This document shows positions 1-5,144 of a DNA stretch of 6,802 bases, in pieces. This DNA comes from JBEINZ01 sp040377825 (GTDB lineage Bacteria > Pseudomonadota > Alphaproteobacteria > Rhizobiales > Ancalomicrobiaceae). The position numbers and the translations under genes are program-made. The stretch lies in the NCBI GenBank assembly GCA_040377825.1, contig JBEINZ010000177.1, forward strand, positions 1-6,802, given 5' to 3'. Each line of letters starts with the position of its first letter. Position 1 is the first letter of the stretch. A model generated the notes under the pieces. That model saw only the letters and a list, made by a program, of their open reading frames with translations. It did no database searches and was not told the origin of the DNA.

Positions 1-80
1 TCGGCGGCGACCTGCCCGCCGCAAAGGACGATCGCAATGGCGGTCGACGCGAACAGCGACGTCAAATAGCGACTTTTCAT
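1..80 (-). CDS. N-terminus of an exported protein (partial, cut by window edge)
   Basis: Reading leftward from an ATG at 80-78, the frame stays open to the window edge and gives 26 residues beginning MKSRYLTSLF and ending GGQVAA. This is a standard Sec signal peptide: basic residues at positions 2 and 4, a hydrophobic core from about L6 to L19 (TSLFASTAIAIVL), then a small-residue stretch (VAA) suitable for signal peptidase I. There is a cysteine at position 20, but the preceding IVL is a poor lipobox, so a lipoprotein is less likely. A GGGAG Shine-Dalgarno-like stretch lies a few bases upstream of the ATG and supports this start. The mature domain lies outside the window, so no function can be given. 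It follows the response regulator on the same strand after a 106-bp gap. Confidence 0.6.
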   Translation of the reverse strand, partial: MKSRYLTSLFASTAIAIVLCGGQVAA

Positions 81-186
81 GCCGAACTCCCGAATAAGGA
101 CCGAAAACCGACACGCGACGCTGACACAACGCAAGGAGAGCGCGAGCTTCGCTTTATTTCAACAGTGATCGACGTCACGAGCGTCA

Positions 187-1824
187 TCATTCTGCTGCTT
201 CGGCATCCGTAGTGTCATCCAGACCATATTCCTTGAGCTTTCGGTAGAGGGTCGAACGGCCTATGCCAAGACGCCGCGCCACCTCGGACATCCGTCCGGC
301 GTAATGTTCGATCGCGATGCGAATCATTTCCTCCTCGATCGCCGCCAGCGGGCGAACATGCCCCGTGTTCTCAAGCGACCTTATAAATCCGAACGGCGCT
401 GGCCCGCTGCCGCTGGCAAAACTGTTTGCCGATGGCGACCAGCCCGACATCGGCGTGATCGAGGCTGCGTTGGGGATGATGTTGGCGGCATGGATCGCCG
501 TGGGGAAGGTCGGTGTACTCGCGGAACCTTGCTCCCGATCGCTGCCCTGCGATGATGCGACGACCCGCTCCGCCGGCATGATCGACTGCGCGATGCCGAG
601 GCTTGCTGGCGCCACCGGCGGGATGCGCGGTTGCTGGCCAAGCTGCGCGGCGATCTGGGGGAATTCGTCGAGCGTGAGATAGGCGTCGTCGGCCATCACG
701 ACCGCGCGAAAGACCGCGTTTTCGAGCTGGCGGATGTTGCCCGGCCAGTCGTAGCGAATGAGCAGGTCCAGCGCGTCCGGCGCGATGCCGATCAGCCGGC
801 GCTTCTTTTCCTCGGCGGCAAAGCGCGTCACGAAATGCCGGACGAGATCCGGGATGTCCTCCTTGCGGTCGCGCAGCGGCGGGACCCAGATCGGAAAGAC
901 GTTCAGCCGATAGTAGAGATCCTCGCGGAAATGGCCGGCCTTGGTCAGATCAAGCAGGCTTCGATTCGTTGCCGAGATCAGGCGGAAATCCACCCTCACC
1001 GGCCTACGCCCACCGACCGGCTCGACTTCACCTTCCTGTATCGCGCGCAGCAGCTTCACCTGGAGATCAGGCGGCAGTTCGCCGACCTCGTCGAGAAACA
1101 GCGTGCCGCCATGCGCTTCCTGGAACTTGCCGACATGGCGTTCGGACGCGCCGGTGAACGAGCCCTTCTCGTGACCGAACAGGATCGATTCGACGAGATT
1201 TTTCGGAATGGCCCCGCAATTGACCGTGACGAAGGGCTTGGTGCGTCGATCCGACGTGCCCTGGATGGCGCGCGCGATCATTTCCTTGCCGACGCCGGAC
1301 TCGCCTTCGACGAGGATCGGAATGTGCGACTGCGCCGCCCGCTCGCCGAGCCGCAGCACCCGCGCCATCGCCGCGCTCTTGGTCACGATGTCGGAGAAGG
1401 TCAGCGTGCGGGTTTCCGCCCGCTTCAGTCGTCCGACCTCGCCTTCAAGCGACGCGACCTTCAGCGCGTGTTGGATGGAGACCTGCAGCCGTTCCGGCGA
1501 AACCGGCTTCACCACGAAATCGAATGCGCCGGCCCGCATGGCCGACACCACGACATCAATGCCGCCCCGGCTCGTCTGCACGATGACCGGCACCGAAACG
1601 CCGGCCTGCGACAGGCGCGTCAGCACGCCCATGCCGTCGAGGTCCGGCATCACGAGATCGAGCACGACGAGGGCGAAACGCGATCCGTCGGGACCGGTCA
1701 AAAGCTTTAGCGCCTCGGTTCCGCTATCCACGGCCTCGGCGAAATGCCCCAGGCGGCGGACCGACTCTTCCAGCAAACGACGCTGAATCGGATCGTCGTC
1801 GACGATCAGAATACGCTCCACCAT
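187..1824 (-). CDS. Sigma-54-dependent response regulator, NtrC family (receiver, AAA+, Fis HTH)
   Basis: This 545-residue protein is a bacterial enhancer-binding protein: when phosphorylated it binds upstream DNA and uses ATP to open promoters held by sigma-54 RNA polymerase. Visible domains are a receiver at about 3-118 with acidic pocket D9/D10, phosphoacceptor D56, T84 and K106; and an AAA+ domain at about 145-390 with Walker A GESGVGKE (174-181), sigma-54 contact loop GSFTGA (221-226), Walker B TLFLDE (241-246), sensor I around N287, arginine-finger region FREDLYYRLNVF (299-310) and sensor II WPGNIRQLEN (360-369). A Fis-type helix-turn-helix occupies about 492-535 (SEVARRLGIGRSTLYRKL). 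A roughly 95-residue linker rich in Ser, Ala, Pro and Gly (396-490) separates the AAA+ and DNA-binding parts and is longer than in classical NtrC. The contact loop reads GSFTGA instead of GAFTGA. No partner kinase is present, so the signal is unknown. The ATG at 1824 starts the receiver directly and is preceded by a GGGTGG stretch. Confidence 0.95.
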   Translation of the reverse strand: MVERILIVDDDPIQRRLLEESVRRLGHFAEAVDSGTEALKLLTGPDGSRFALVVLDLVMPDLDGMGVLTRLSQAGVSVPVIVQTSRGGIDVVVSAMRAGAFDFVVKPVSPERLQVSIQHALKVASLEGEVGRLKRAETRTLTFSDIVTKSAAMARVLRLGERAAQSHIPILVEGESGVGKEMIARAIQGTSDRRTKPFVTVNCGAIPKNLVESILFGHEKGSFTGASERHVGKFQEAHGGTLFLDEVGELPPDLQVKLLRAIQEGEVEPVGGRRPVRVDFRLISATNRSLLDLTKAGHFREDLYYRLNVFPIWVPPLRDRKEDIPDLVRHFVTRFAAEEKKRRLIGIAPDALDLLIRYDWPGNIRQLENAVFRAVVMADDAYLTLDEFPQIAAQLGQQPRIPPVAPASLGIAQSIMPAERVVASSQGSDREQGSASTPTFPTAIHAANIIPNAASITPMSGWSPSANSFASGSGPAPFGFIRSLENTGHVRPLAAIEEEMIRIAIEHYAGRMSEVARRLGIGRSTLYRKLKEYGLDDTTDAEAAE

Positions 1825-1865
1825 CCGCCACCCATGTACCCGATTTGTGTTTCAAAGCGGGACCG

Positions 1866-1883
1866 ACTGTCAGCCCGAACAGT
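1866..1883. promoter_or_regulatory. Short inverted repeat upstream of the response regulator
   Basis: ACTGT (1866-1870) and ACAGT (1879-1883) are perfect inverted 5-bp arms separated by 8 bp. The centre lies about 50 bp upstream of the response-regulator ATG at 1824, a plausible place for an operator. Arms this short can arise by chance, so the call is weak. Confidence 0.2.
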
Positions 1884-1940
1884 TAACCCTTCGCTAAGGC
1901 GCTTGGTTTCCGTGGGGCGTGGTCGTGATTGTCGCCGCGA

Positions 1941-1969
1941 TTGATCCAGGCCGCGGACCGGTCCATATG
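1941..1969 (+). promoter_or_regulatory. Weak candidate promoter for pepF with a palindrome in the spacer
   Basis: TTGATC (1941-1946) and CATATG (1964-1969) are 17 bp apart, giving 4/6 and 3/6 matches to the sigma-70 -35 and -10 hexamers. A perfect 10-bp palindrome, GGACCGGTCC (1955-1964), sits in the spacer and touches the -10, where a repressor or a spacer-twisting activator could act. The hexamers are poor and the region is GC-rich, so this is only a suggestion. It would give a leader of roughly 55 nt containing the 26-bp palindrome. Confidence 0.2.
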
Positions 1970-1983
1970 TGGGCGATCTTTTC

Positions 1984-2009
1984 CGCGCGTTCGCGATCGC
2001 GAACGCGCG
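1984..2009. repeat. Perfect 26-bp palindrome upstream of pepF
   Basis: The left half, CGCGCGTTCGCGA (1984-1996), is followed without any spacer by its exact reverse complement (1997-2009); the next outer pair (1983/2010, C opposite C) breaks the symmetry. It lies 9 bp before the Shine-Dalgarno sequence and 21 bp before the pepF ATG. In DNA it would suit a dimeric regulator. In RNA it could fold into an 11-bp stem closed by a GAUC tetraloop close to the ribosome binding site. Neither role can be decided from sequence alone. Confidence 0.7.
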
Positions 2010-2018
2010 CTCGTATTC

Positions 2019-2024
2019 GAGGTG
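2019..2024 (+). promoter_or_regulatory. Ribosome binding site of pepF
   Basis: GAGGTG at 2019-2024 lies 6 nt before the ATG at 2031. It fixes the start even though the first ~26 residues precede the recognisable peptidase domain. Confidence 0.6.
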
Positions 2025-2030
2025 TGAGCC

Positions 2031-3881
2031 ATGATCCATTCCGTCCAGCATTCAGCCTCTGGCGTCGCGTCCTCCAAGTCGCGCGATGAGGGGAATGCCC
2101 TCGGCCAGCTACCGGAATGGAATCTCGCCGATCTCTACGCATCGATGGACGCGCCCGAGTTAAAGGCCGATCTCGACAAGGCGCTCGGCTCAGCGAAGAC
2201 TTTCGAGGAGGCCGCCAAGGGCAAGCTTGCCGGGCTTGCGGAAGCCGGGGCGGCGGCGCGGTTCAAGGATCTGATCCAGGAATACGAAGCGCTGCAGGAT
2301 CTCGCCGGCCGGCTCGTGTCCTTCGCCGGTCTCGTCTATTCCGGCGATACGACCGACCCCAAGCGCTCGAAGTTCTACTCCGACGTGCAGGACCGCATCA
2401 CCGAGACGTCGACGCATCTGATCTTTTTTGAACTCGAGTTGAACCGTATCGACGACGCGCTGATCGATGGTTTGATCACCGCAGATGCCGGCCTTGCGCA
2501 TTATCGGCCGTGGCTGGAGGACATCCGCAAGGAGAAGCCGCACCAGCTCGCCGACCGGATCGAGCAGCTTTTTCATGAGAAGTCCGCCACTGGCCGCTCG
2601 GCCTGGAACCGCCTTTACGACGAGACGATCGCCTCGCTGCGCTTTTCCATCGACGGCGAGGATCTCGCCATCGAGCCGACGCTGAACCGCCTGCAGGACA
2701 TCGACGAGGCAAAGCGCAAGGCGGCGGCGGATGCCCTGGCCACGACCTTCAAGGCCAATCTCCGCGTCTTCTCGCTGGTTACGAACGTGCTCGCCAAGGA
2801 CAAGGAGATCTCTGATCGCTGGCGCAGCTTCGAGGATGTCGCGGAGTCCCGCCATCTGGCGAACCGCGTCGAGCGCGAGGTGGTTGATGCGTTGGTCGCG
2901 GCGGTCCGCGCCTCGTTCCCGCGCCTATCGCATCGCTACTACGCGCTGAAGGCCCGCTGGATGGGCAAGGACGTGCTGGACCACTGGGACCGCAACGCGC
3001 CGCTGCCGAAGTCCGATACGCGCTTGGTGCCCTGGACCGAGGCGCGCGACACGGTGCTATCGGCCTATTCGGCGTTCTCTCCCGACATGGCCGAAATCGC
3101 CGGCCGCTTCTTCGAGCGCGGCTGGATCGACGCGCCGGTCCGTCCGGGCAAGGCGCCGGGCGCCTTCGCGCATCCGACGGTCCCCTCCGCGCATCCCTAC
3201 GTGCTGGTCAACTACCAGGGCAAGACGCGGGACGTCATGACGCTCGCCCACGAGCTCGGCCACGGCGTGCATCAGGTGCTGGCCGCCCCAAATGGCGCGT
3301 TGATGGCGCCGACGCCGCTAACCTTGGCCGAAACCGCCTCCGTCTTCGGCGAAATGCTGACCTTCAAGACATTGCTCGCCAATGCGCGCGATGCCGAGGA
3401 GCGCAAGCTGATGCTCGCCGCCAAGGTGGAGGACATGCTTAACACGGTCGTCCGCCAAATCGCCTTCTACACGTTCGAGCGCAAGGTCCATACCGAGCGC
3501 CGGCAGGGCGAACTGACCGCCGATCGGCTCTGCGAGATCTGGCTCGACGTGCAGTCGGAAAGTCTCGGCCCCTCGATCCGGCTCGGTCCAGGTTATGAAA
3601 CCTTCTGGACCTACATCCCTCACTTCATTCATTCGCCGTTCTACGTCTACGCCTATGCCTTCGGCGACTGCCTCGTGAACTCGCTCTATGCGGTCTATGA
3701 AAATGCAGCCGAAGGCTTCCAGGACAAATACTTCGCGTTGCTGAAGGCAGGCGGCACGAAGCACCATAAGGACCTCCTCGCCCCCTTCGGCCTCGACGCC
3801 TCCGACCCCGGCTTCTGGTCGCTCGGTCTCGGCGTCATGGAGCGAATGATCGCCGATCTGGAGGCGATGGATCGGGAGTGA
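2031..3881 (+). CDS. pepF: Oligoendopeptidase F, M3B family zinc metallopeptidase
   Basis: This 616-residue protein belongs to the M3 (thimet oligopeptidase-like) family, which cleaves short peptides in the cytoplasm and helps recycle them. The zinc site is plain: HELGH at 407-411 supplies two His ligands and the catalytic Glu408, and the third ligand is probably E434 in LAETASVFGE. The conserved C-terminal substrate-side motif HFIHSPFYVYAYAFG (531-545), with its His and Tyr residues, is also intact. The N-terminal helical part begins around LPEWNLADLY (27-36), a typical PepF opening. The first 26 residues are polar and match nothing I recognise. Length fits the family (about 600). No signal peptide or membrane segment is visible, so it is cytoplasmic. 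The GNAT gene follows after 9 bp and is probably co-transcribed. The exact substrate range cannot be read from the sequence. Confidence 0.93.
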   Translation: MIHSVQHSASGVASSKSRDEGNALGQLPEWNLADLYASMDAPELKADLDKALGSAKTFEEAAKGKLAGLAEAGAAARFKDLIQEYEALQDLAGRLVSFAGLVYSGDTTDPKRSKFYSDVQDRITETSTHLIFFELELNRIDDALIDGLITADAGLAHYRPWLEDIRKEKPHQLADRIEQLFHEKSATGRSAWNRLYDETIASLRFSIDGEDLAIEPTLNRLQDIDEAKRKAAADALATTFKANLRVFSLVTNVLAKDKEISDRWRSFEDVAESRHLANRVEREVVDALVAAVRASFPRLSHRYYALKARWMGKDVLDHWDRNAPLPKSDTRLVPWTEARDTVLSAYSAFSPDMAEIAGRFFERGWIDAPVRPGKAPGAFAHPTVPSAHPYVLVNYQGKTRDVMTLAHELGHGVHQVLAAPNGALMAPTPLTLAETASVFGEMLTFKTLLANARDAEERKLMLAAKVEDMLNTVVRQIAFYTFERKVHTERRQGELTADRLCEIWLDVQSESLGPSIRLGPGYETFWTYIPHFIHSPFYVYAYAFGDCLVNSLYAVYENAAEGFQDKYFALLKAGGTKHHKDLLAPFGLDASDPGFWSLGLGVMERMIADLEAMDRE

Positions 3882-3890
3882 GAGCGGCTC

Positions 3891-4403
3891 ATGACGGCAA
3901 TCGCGATCACGCCGGCCGGCCTGGATGACGCGCCCGCGATCGCGGCTGTTCATGTGACCGGCTGGCGCGAGACCTATCCCGGGCTGCTGCCGGCCTTCGT
4001 GATCGACGGCCTGAGCGTCGAGCGCCGCGCCGATCACTGGCGCCGGTGGCTCGCGTCGTCCGAGAGGCTGCCCTTCGTCCGCGTTGCGCGCGATGGCCAA
4101 GCTATTGTCGGCCTCGTGTTGGTCGGCCCCACGCGCACTGTAACGGCCTTCGCCGACCGCGAACTCGACGCGCTTTACGTGCTCGCATCCCATCACGGGC
4201 GAGGCATCGGCCGCGCCCTGATCGAGGCCGCGATCATCGATGCGCGCGCATCAGCCGCCGCCGCGCTCGGCTTTTGGGTCGTCCACGGCAACACCCGCGC
4301 CCGCCGCTTTTACGAGGCCGGCGGCGCGGAAGCCGTGGCCGAGCGGAAAGAGCTGCTCGATGGGGCGGAGGTTGTGGAAGTGGGGTATCGGCTTTCGGTG
4401 TGA
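3891..4403 (+). CDS. GNAT family N-acetyltransferase
   Basis: This 170-residue protein has the GCN5-related acetyltransferase fold, which transfers acetyl from acetyl-CoA to an amine. The N-terminal alpha segment DDAPAIAAVHVTGWRETYPG (12-31) is typical of one GNAT subgroup. Motif A runs from about 91 to 119, with the acetyl-CoA pyrophosphate-binding loop HGRGIGRA at 102-109 (consensus Q/R-x-x-G-x-G/A). Motif B includes N134 and RRFYEAGGA (138-146). Length is normal for a single-domain member. It starts 9 bp after pepF on the same strand with only a weak GAGAG-like ribosome site, suggesting co-transcription or translational coupling with pepF. The substrate is unknown; members of this fold acetylate antibiotics, amino acids, polyamines or protein N-termini, and nothing here selects among them. 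Confidence 0.88.
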   Translation: MTAIAITPAGLDDAPAIAAVHVTGWRETYPGLLPAFVIDGLSVERRADHWRRWLASSERLPFVRVARDGQAIVGLVLVGPTRTVTAFADRELDALYVLASHHGRGIGRALIEAAIIDARASAAAALGFWVVHGNTRARRFYEAGGAEAVAERKELLDGAEVVEVGYRLSV

Positions 4404-4410
4404 CCGAAGG
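4392..4410. terminator. Hairpin at the convergent ends of the GNAT and doc genes
   Basis: CTTTCGGT (4392-4399), loop GTG, ACCGAAGG (4403-4410) forms an 8-bp stem with one wobble pair. It covers the GNAT stop codon at 4401-4403 and ends one base before the doc stop at 4411. The position between convergent genes suits a transcription end in both directions, but neither side has a T-run, so intrinsic termination would be weak. Confidence 0.3.
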
Positions 4411-4797
4411 TTAAAGCGGTCGAATACTGGATCGAAACCACACCGCTAGCTCCTCTTCAGAGATTGCGCCCGACGCGAGGTCCAAAAAAATGACGGCGGC
4501 TTCCGCCTCGGAGGCGCCGAGGTGGTAGCCGTTGATGATGAGAAACGTGCCCGCGGTCACGAACGCCGTCCGCTTGTTGCCATCAACGAATGGATGATTT
4601 CGTGCCAATCCAAAGGCATAGGACGCGGCGAGCTCGGCGATGTCGGGCTCGCCATAGGCGGCAAGGTTCTCCGGTCGGGCTAACGCCGATTCAAGCAAAC
4701 CCTCGTCACGAATTCCCGAGGCCCCGCCGTGTTCGGCGATCTGTTCGGCATGCGCCAGTATGACGACCTTCCGAAGTACCCATTTCCACTCGCTCAT
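4411..4797 (-). CDS. doc: Death-on-curing (Doc) family toxin, Fic/Doc fold
   Basis: This 128-residue protein is the toxin of a type II toxin-antitoxin pair. The signature HPFVDGNKRTA (68-78) is the Doc form of the Fic motif: His68 is the catalytic base, D72 and N74 correspond to conserved metal or phosphate contacts, and Lys75 takes the place of the glycine found in AMP-transferring Fic proteins. In phage P1 Doc this form is linked to phosphorylation and inactivation of elongation factor Tu. The preceding GGASGIRDEGLLESALARP (24-42) is a segment typical of chromosomal Doc proteins. Length matches the family. Its ATG overlaps the antitoxin stop codon (ATGA at 4797-4794), so translation is probably coupled, with the antitoxin made first. 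GC content is below that of neighbouring genes. Target and activity are inferred from the family. Confidence 0.9.
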   Translation of the reverse strand: MSEWKWVLRKVVILAHAEQIAEHGGASGIRDEGLLESALARPENLAAYGEPDIAELAASYAFGLARNHPFVDGNKRTAFVTAGTFLIINGYHLGASEAEAAVIFLDLASGAISEEELAVWFRSSIRPL

Positions 4798-5048
4798 TTC
4801 GCGAGCTCGCGCAGCGTGTTGCGGTACTCCCGCATGATCTGGCGAACAGCCGTCATTTGCTCCTCAAAGGCTGGATCATTCGCCGAAACAACATGTCCCT
4901 CCGGGGACTTCGTGACGAATAGTTCGTCGCCCTTGCCGATCCCAAGTTCGGAAATCATTTCCTTCGGCAGGATAACGCCAAGCGAATTTCCGATCTGGGT
5001 GACCTTCAGTTTCGTATGCGGAATAACCGTCTTTGGATTTGCGGACAT
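4794..5048 (-). CDS. AbrB/MazE-like antitoxin of the Doc toxin
   Basis: This 84-residue protein carries a swapped-hairpin AbrB-type DNA-binding domain at about 14-45: LKVTQIGNSLGVILPKEM followed by LGIGKGDELFV, the classical beta-strand, GNS and LPKE pattern of MazE/SpoVT-AbrB proteins. Such proteins bind DNA as dimers. The C-terminal part (about 58-84, DPAFEEQMTAVRQIMREYRN and on) is charged and probably helical, and is the likely toxin-binding tail. Classical P1 Doc is paired with Phd, which has a different fold, so this is a mixed pairing seen in many chromosomal Doc modules. Expected roles are neutralising Doc and repressing its own promoter. The ATG at 5048 has a strong Shine-Dalgarno, GGAGGT, 4 nt upstream. 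I counted about 51% GC over 4861-5040, against about 69% in two 60-bp samples of the ABC1 kinase gene. Confidence 0.88.
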   Translation of the reverse strand: MSANPKTVIPHTKLKVTQIGNSLGVILPKEMISELGIGKGDELFVTKSPEGHVVSANDPAFEEQMTAVRQIMREYRNTLRELAK

Positions 5049-5052
5049 CTCT

Positions 5053-5058
5053 ACCTCC
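5053..5058 (-). promoter_or_regulatory. Strong ribosome binding site of the antitoxin
   Basis: Minus-strand GGAGGT lies 4 nt before the antitoxin ATG. It is the strongest Shine-Dalgarno sequence noticed in the window and fits the need for excess antitoxin over toxin. Confidence 0.65.
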
Positions 5059-5078
5059 GTTAATACGAACGTTATAAC
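5059..5078. promoter_or_regulatory. Candidate operator of the toxin-antitoxin operon
   Basis: Arms GTTAATACG (5059-5067) and CGTTATAAC (5070-5078) are imperfect inverted repeats, 7 of 9 positions matching, around a central AA. The site covers the proposed -10 at 5071-5076 and touches the ribosome binding site at 5053-5058. It is therefore placed for autorepression by the AbrB-like antitoxin or its complex with Doc, as is usual in type II modules. Binding itself is inferred. Confidence 0.45.
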
Positions 5079-5099
5079 CTAAAGTCGGACGCCGCGCAA
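5071..5099 (-). promoter_or_regulatory. Candidate promoter of the toxin-antitoxin operon
   Basis: Read on the minus strand, TTGCGC (5099-5094) and TATAAC (5076-5071) are separated by exactly 17 bp. The -10 matches 5/6 of the sigma-70 consensus and the -35 only 3/6. Transcription would begin near 5064, giving a very short leader ahead of the ribosome binding site. Confidence 0.45.
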
Positions 5100-5128
5100 T
5101 TGACGGCAACAACCTTGCGTGGAATTTT
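5100..5128 (+). promoter_or_regulatory. Candidate promoter of the ABC1 kinase gene
   Basis: TTGACG (5100-5105) matches 5/6 of the -35 consensus and is followed after 17 bp by AATTTT (5123-5128), a weak 3/6 -10. Its -35 abuts the -35 of the divergent antitoxin promoter. The predicted start near 5135 would fall within or just before the GGAAAG ribosome site, so the -10 may actually lie slightly elsewhere. Confidence 0.35.
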
Positions 5129-5144
5129 TTCGGAAAGCTCAATC

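Noticed and set aside
1..80. Lipoprotein reading of the partial exported protein
   Set aside because: The residues before Cys20 (I-V-L) do not fit the usual lipobox, which needs a small residue just before the cysteine.
81..186. Sigma-54 promoter ahead of the exported-protein gene
   Set aside because: I looked for GG-N10-GC in a -24/-12 context on the minus strand and found no acceptable match.
631..1710. Long plus-strand reading frame (359 codons) opposite the response regulator
   Set aside because: It lies wholly antisense to a gene with intact receiver, AAA+ and Fis motifs; its translation is Arg/Asp/His-rich without recognisable domains, as expected for a mirror frame in GC-rich DNA.
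3318..4196. Minus-strand reading frame (292 codons) spanning the 3' part of pepF and the GNAT gene
   Set aside because: It crosses two well-supported plus-strand genes and shows no domain or ribosome binding site.
5100..5144. TTG start at 5100 for the ABC1 kinase
   Set aside because: The TTG coincides with a good -35 hexamer and lacks a ribosome site; the in-frame ATG at 5145 has GGAAAG 7 nt upstream.
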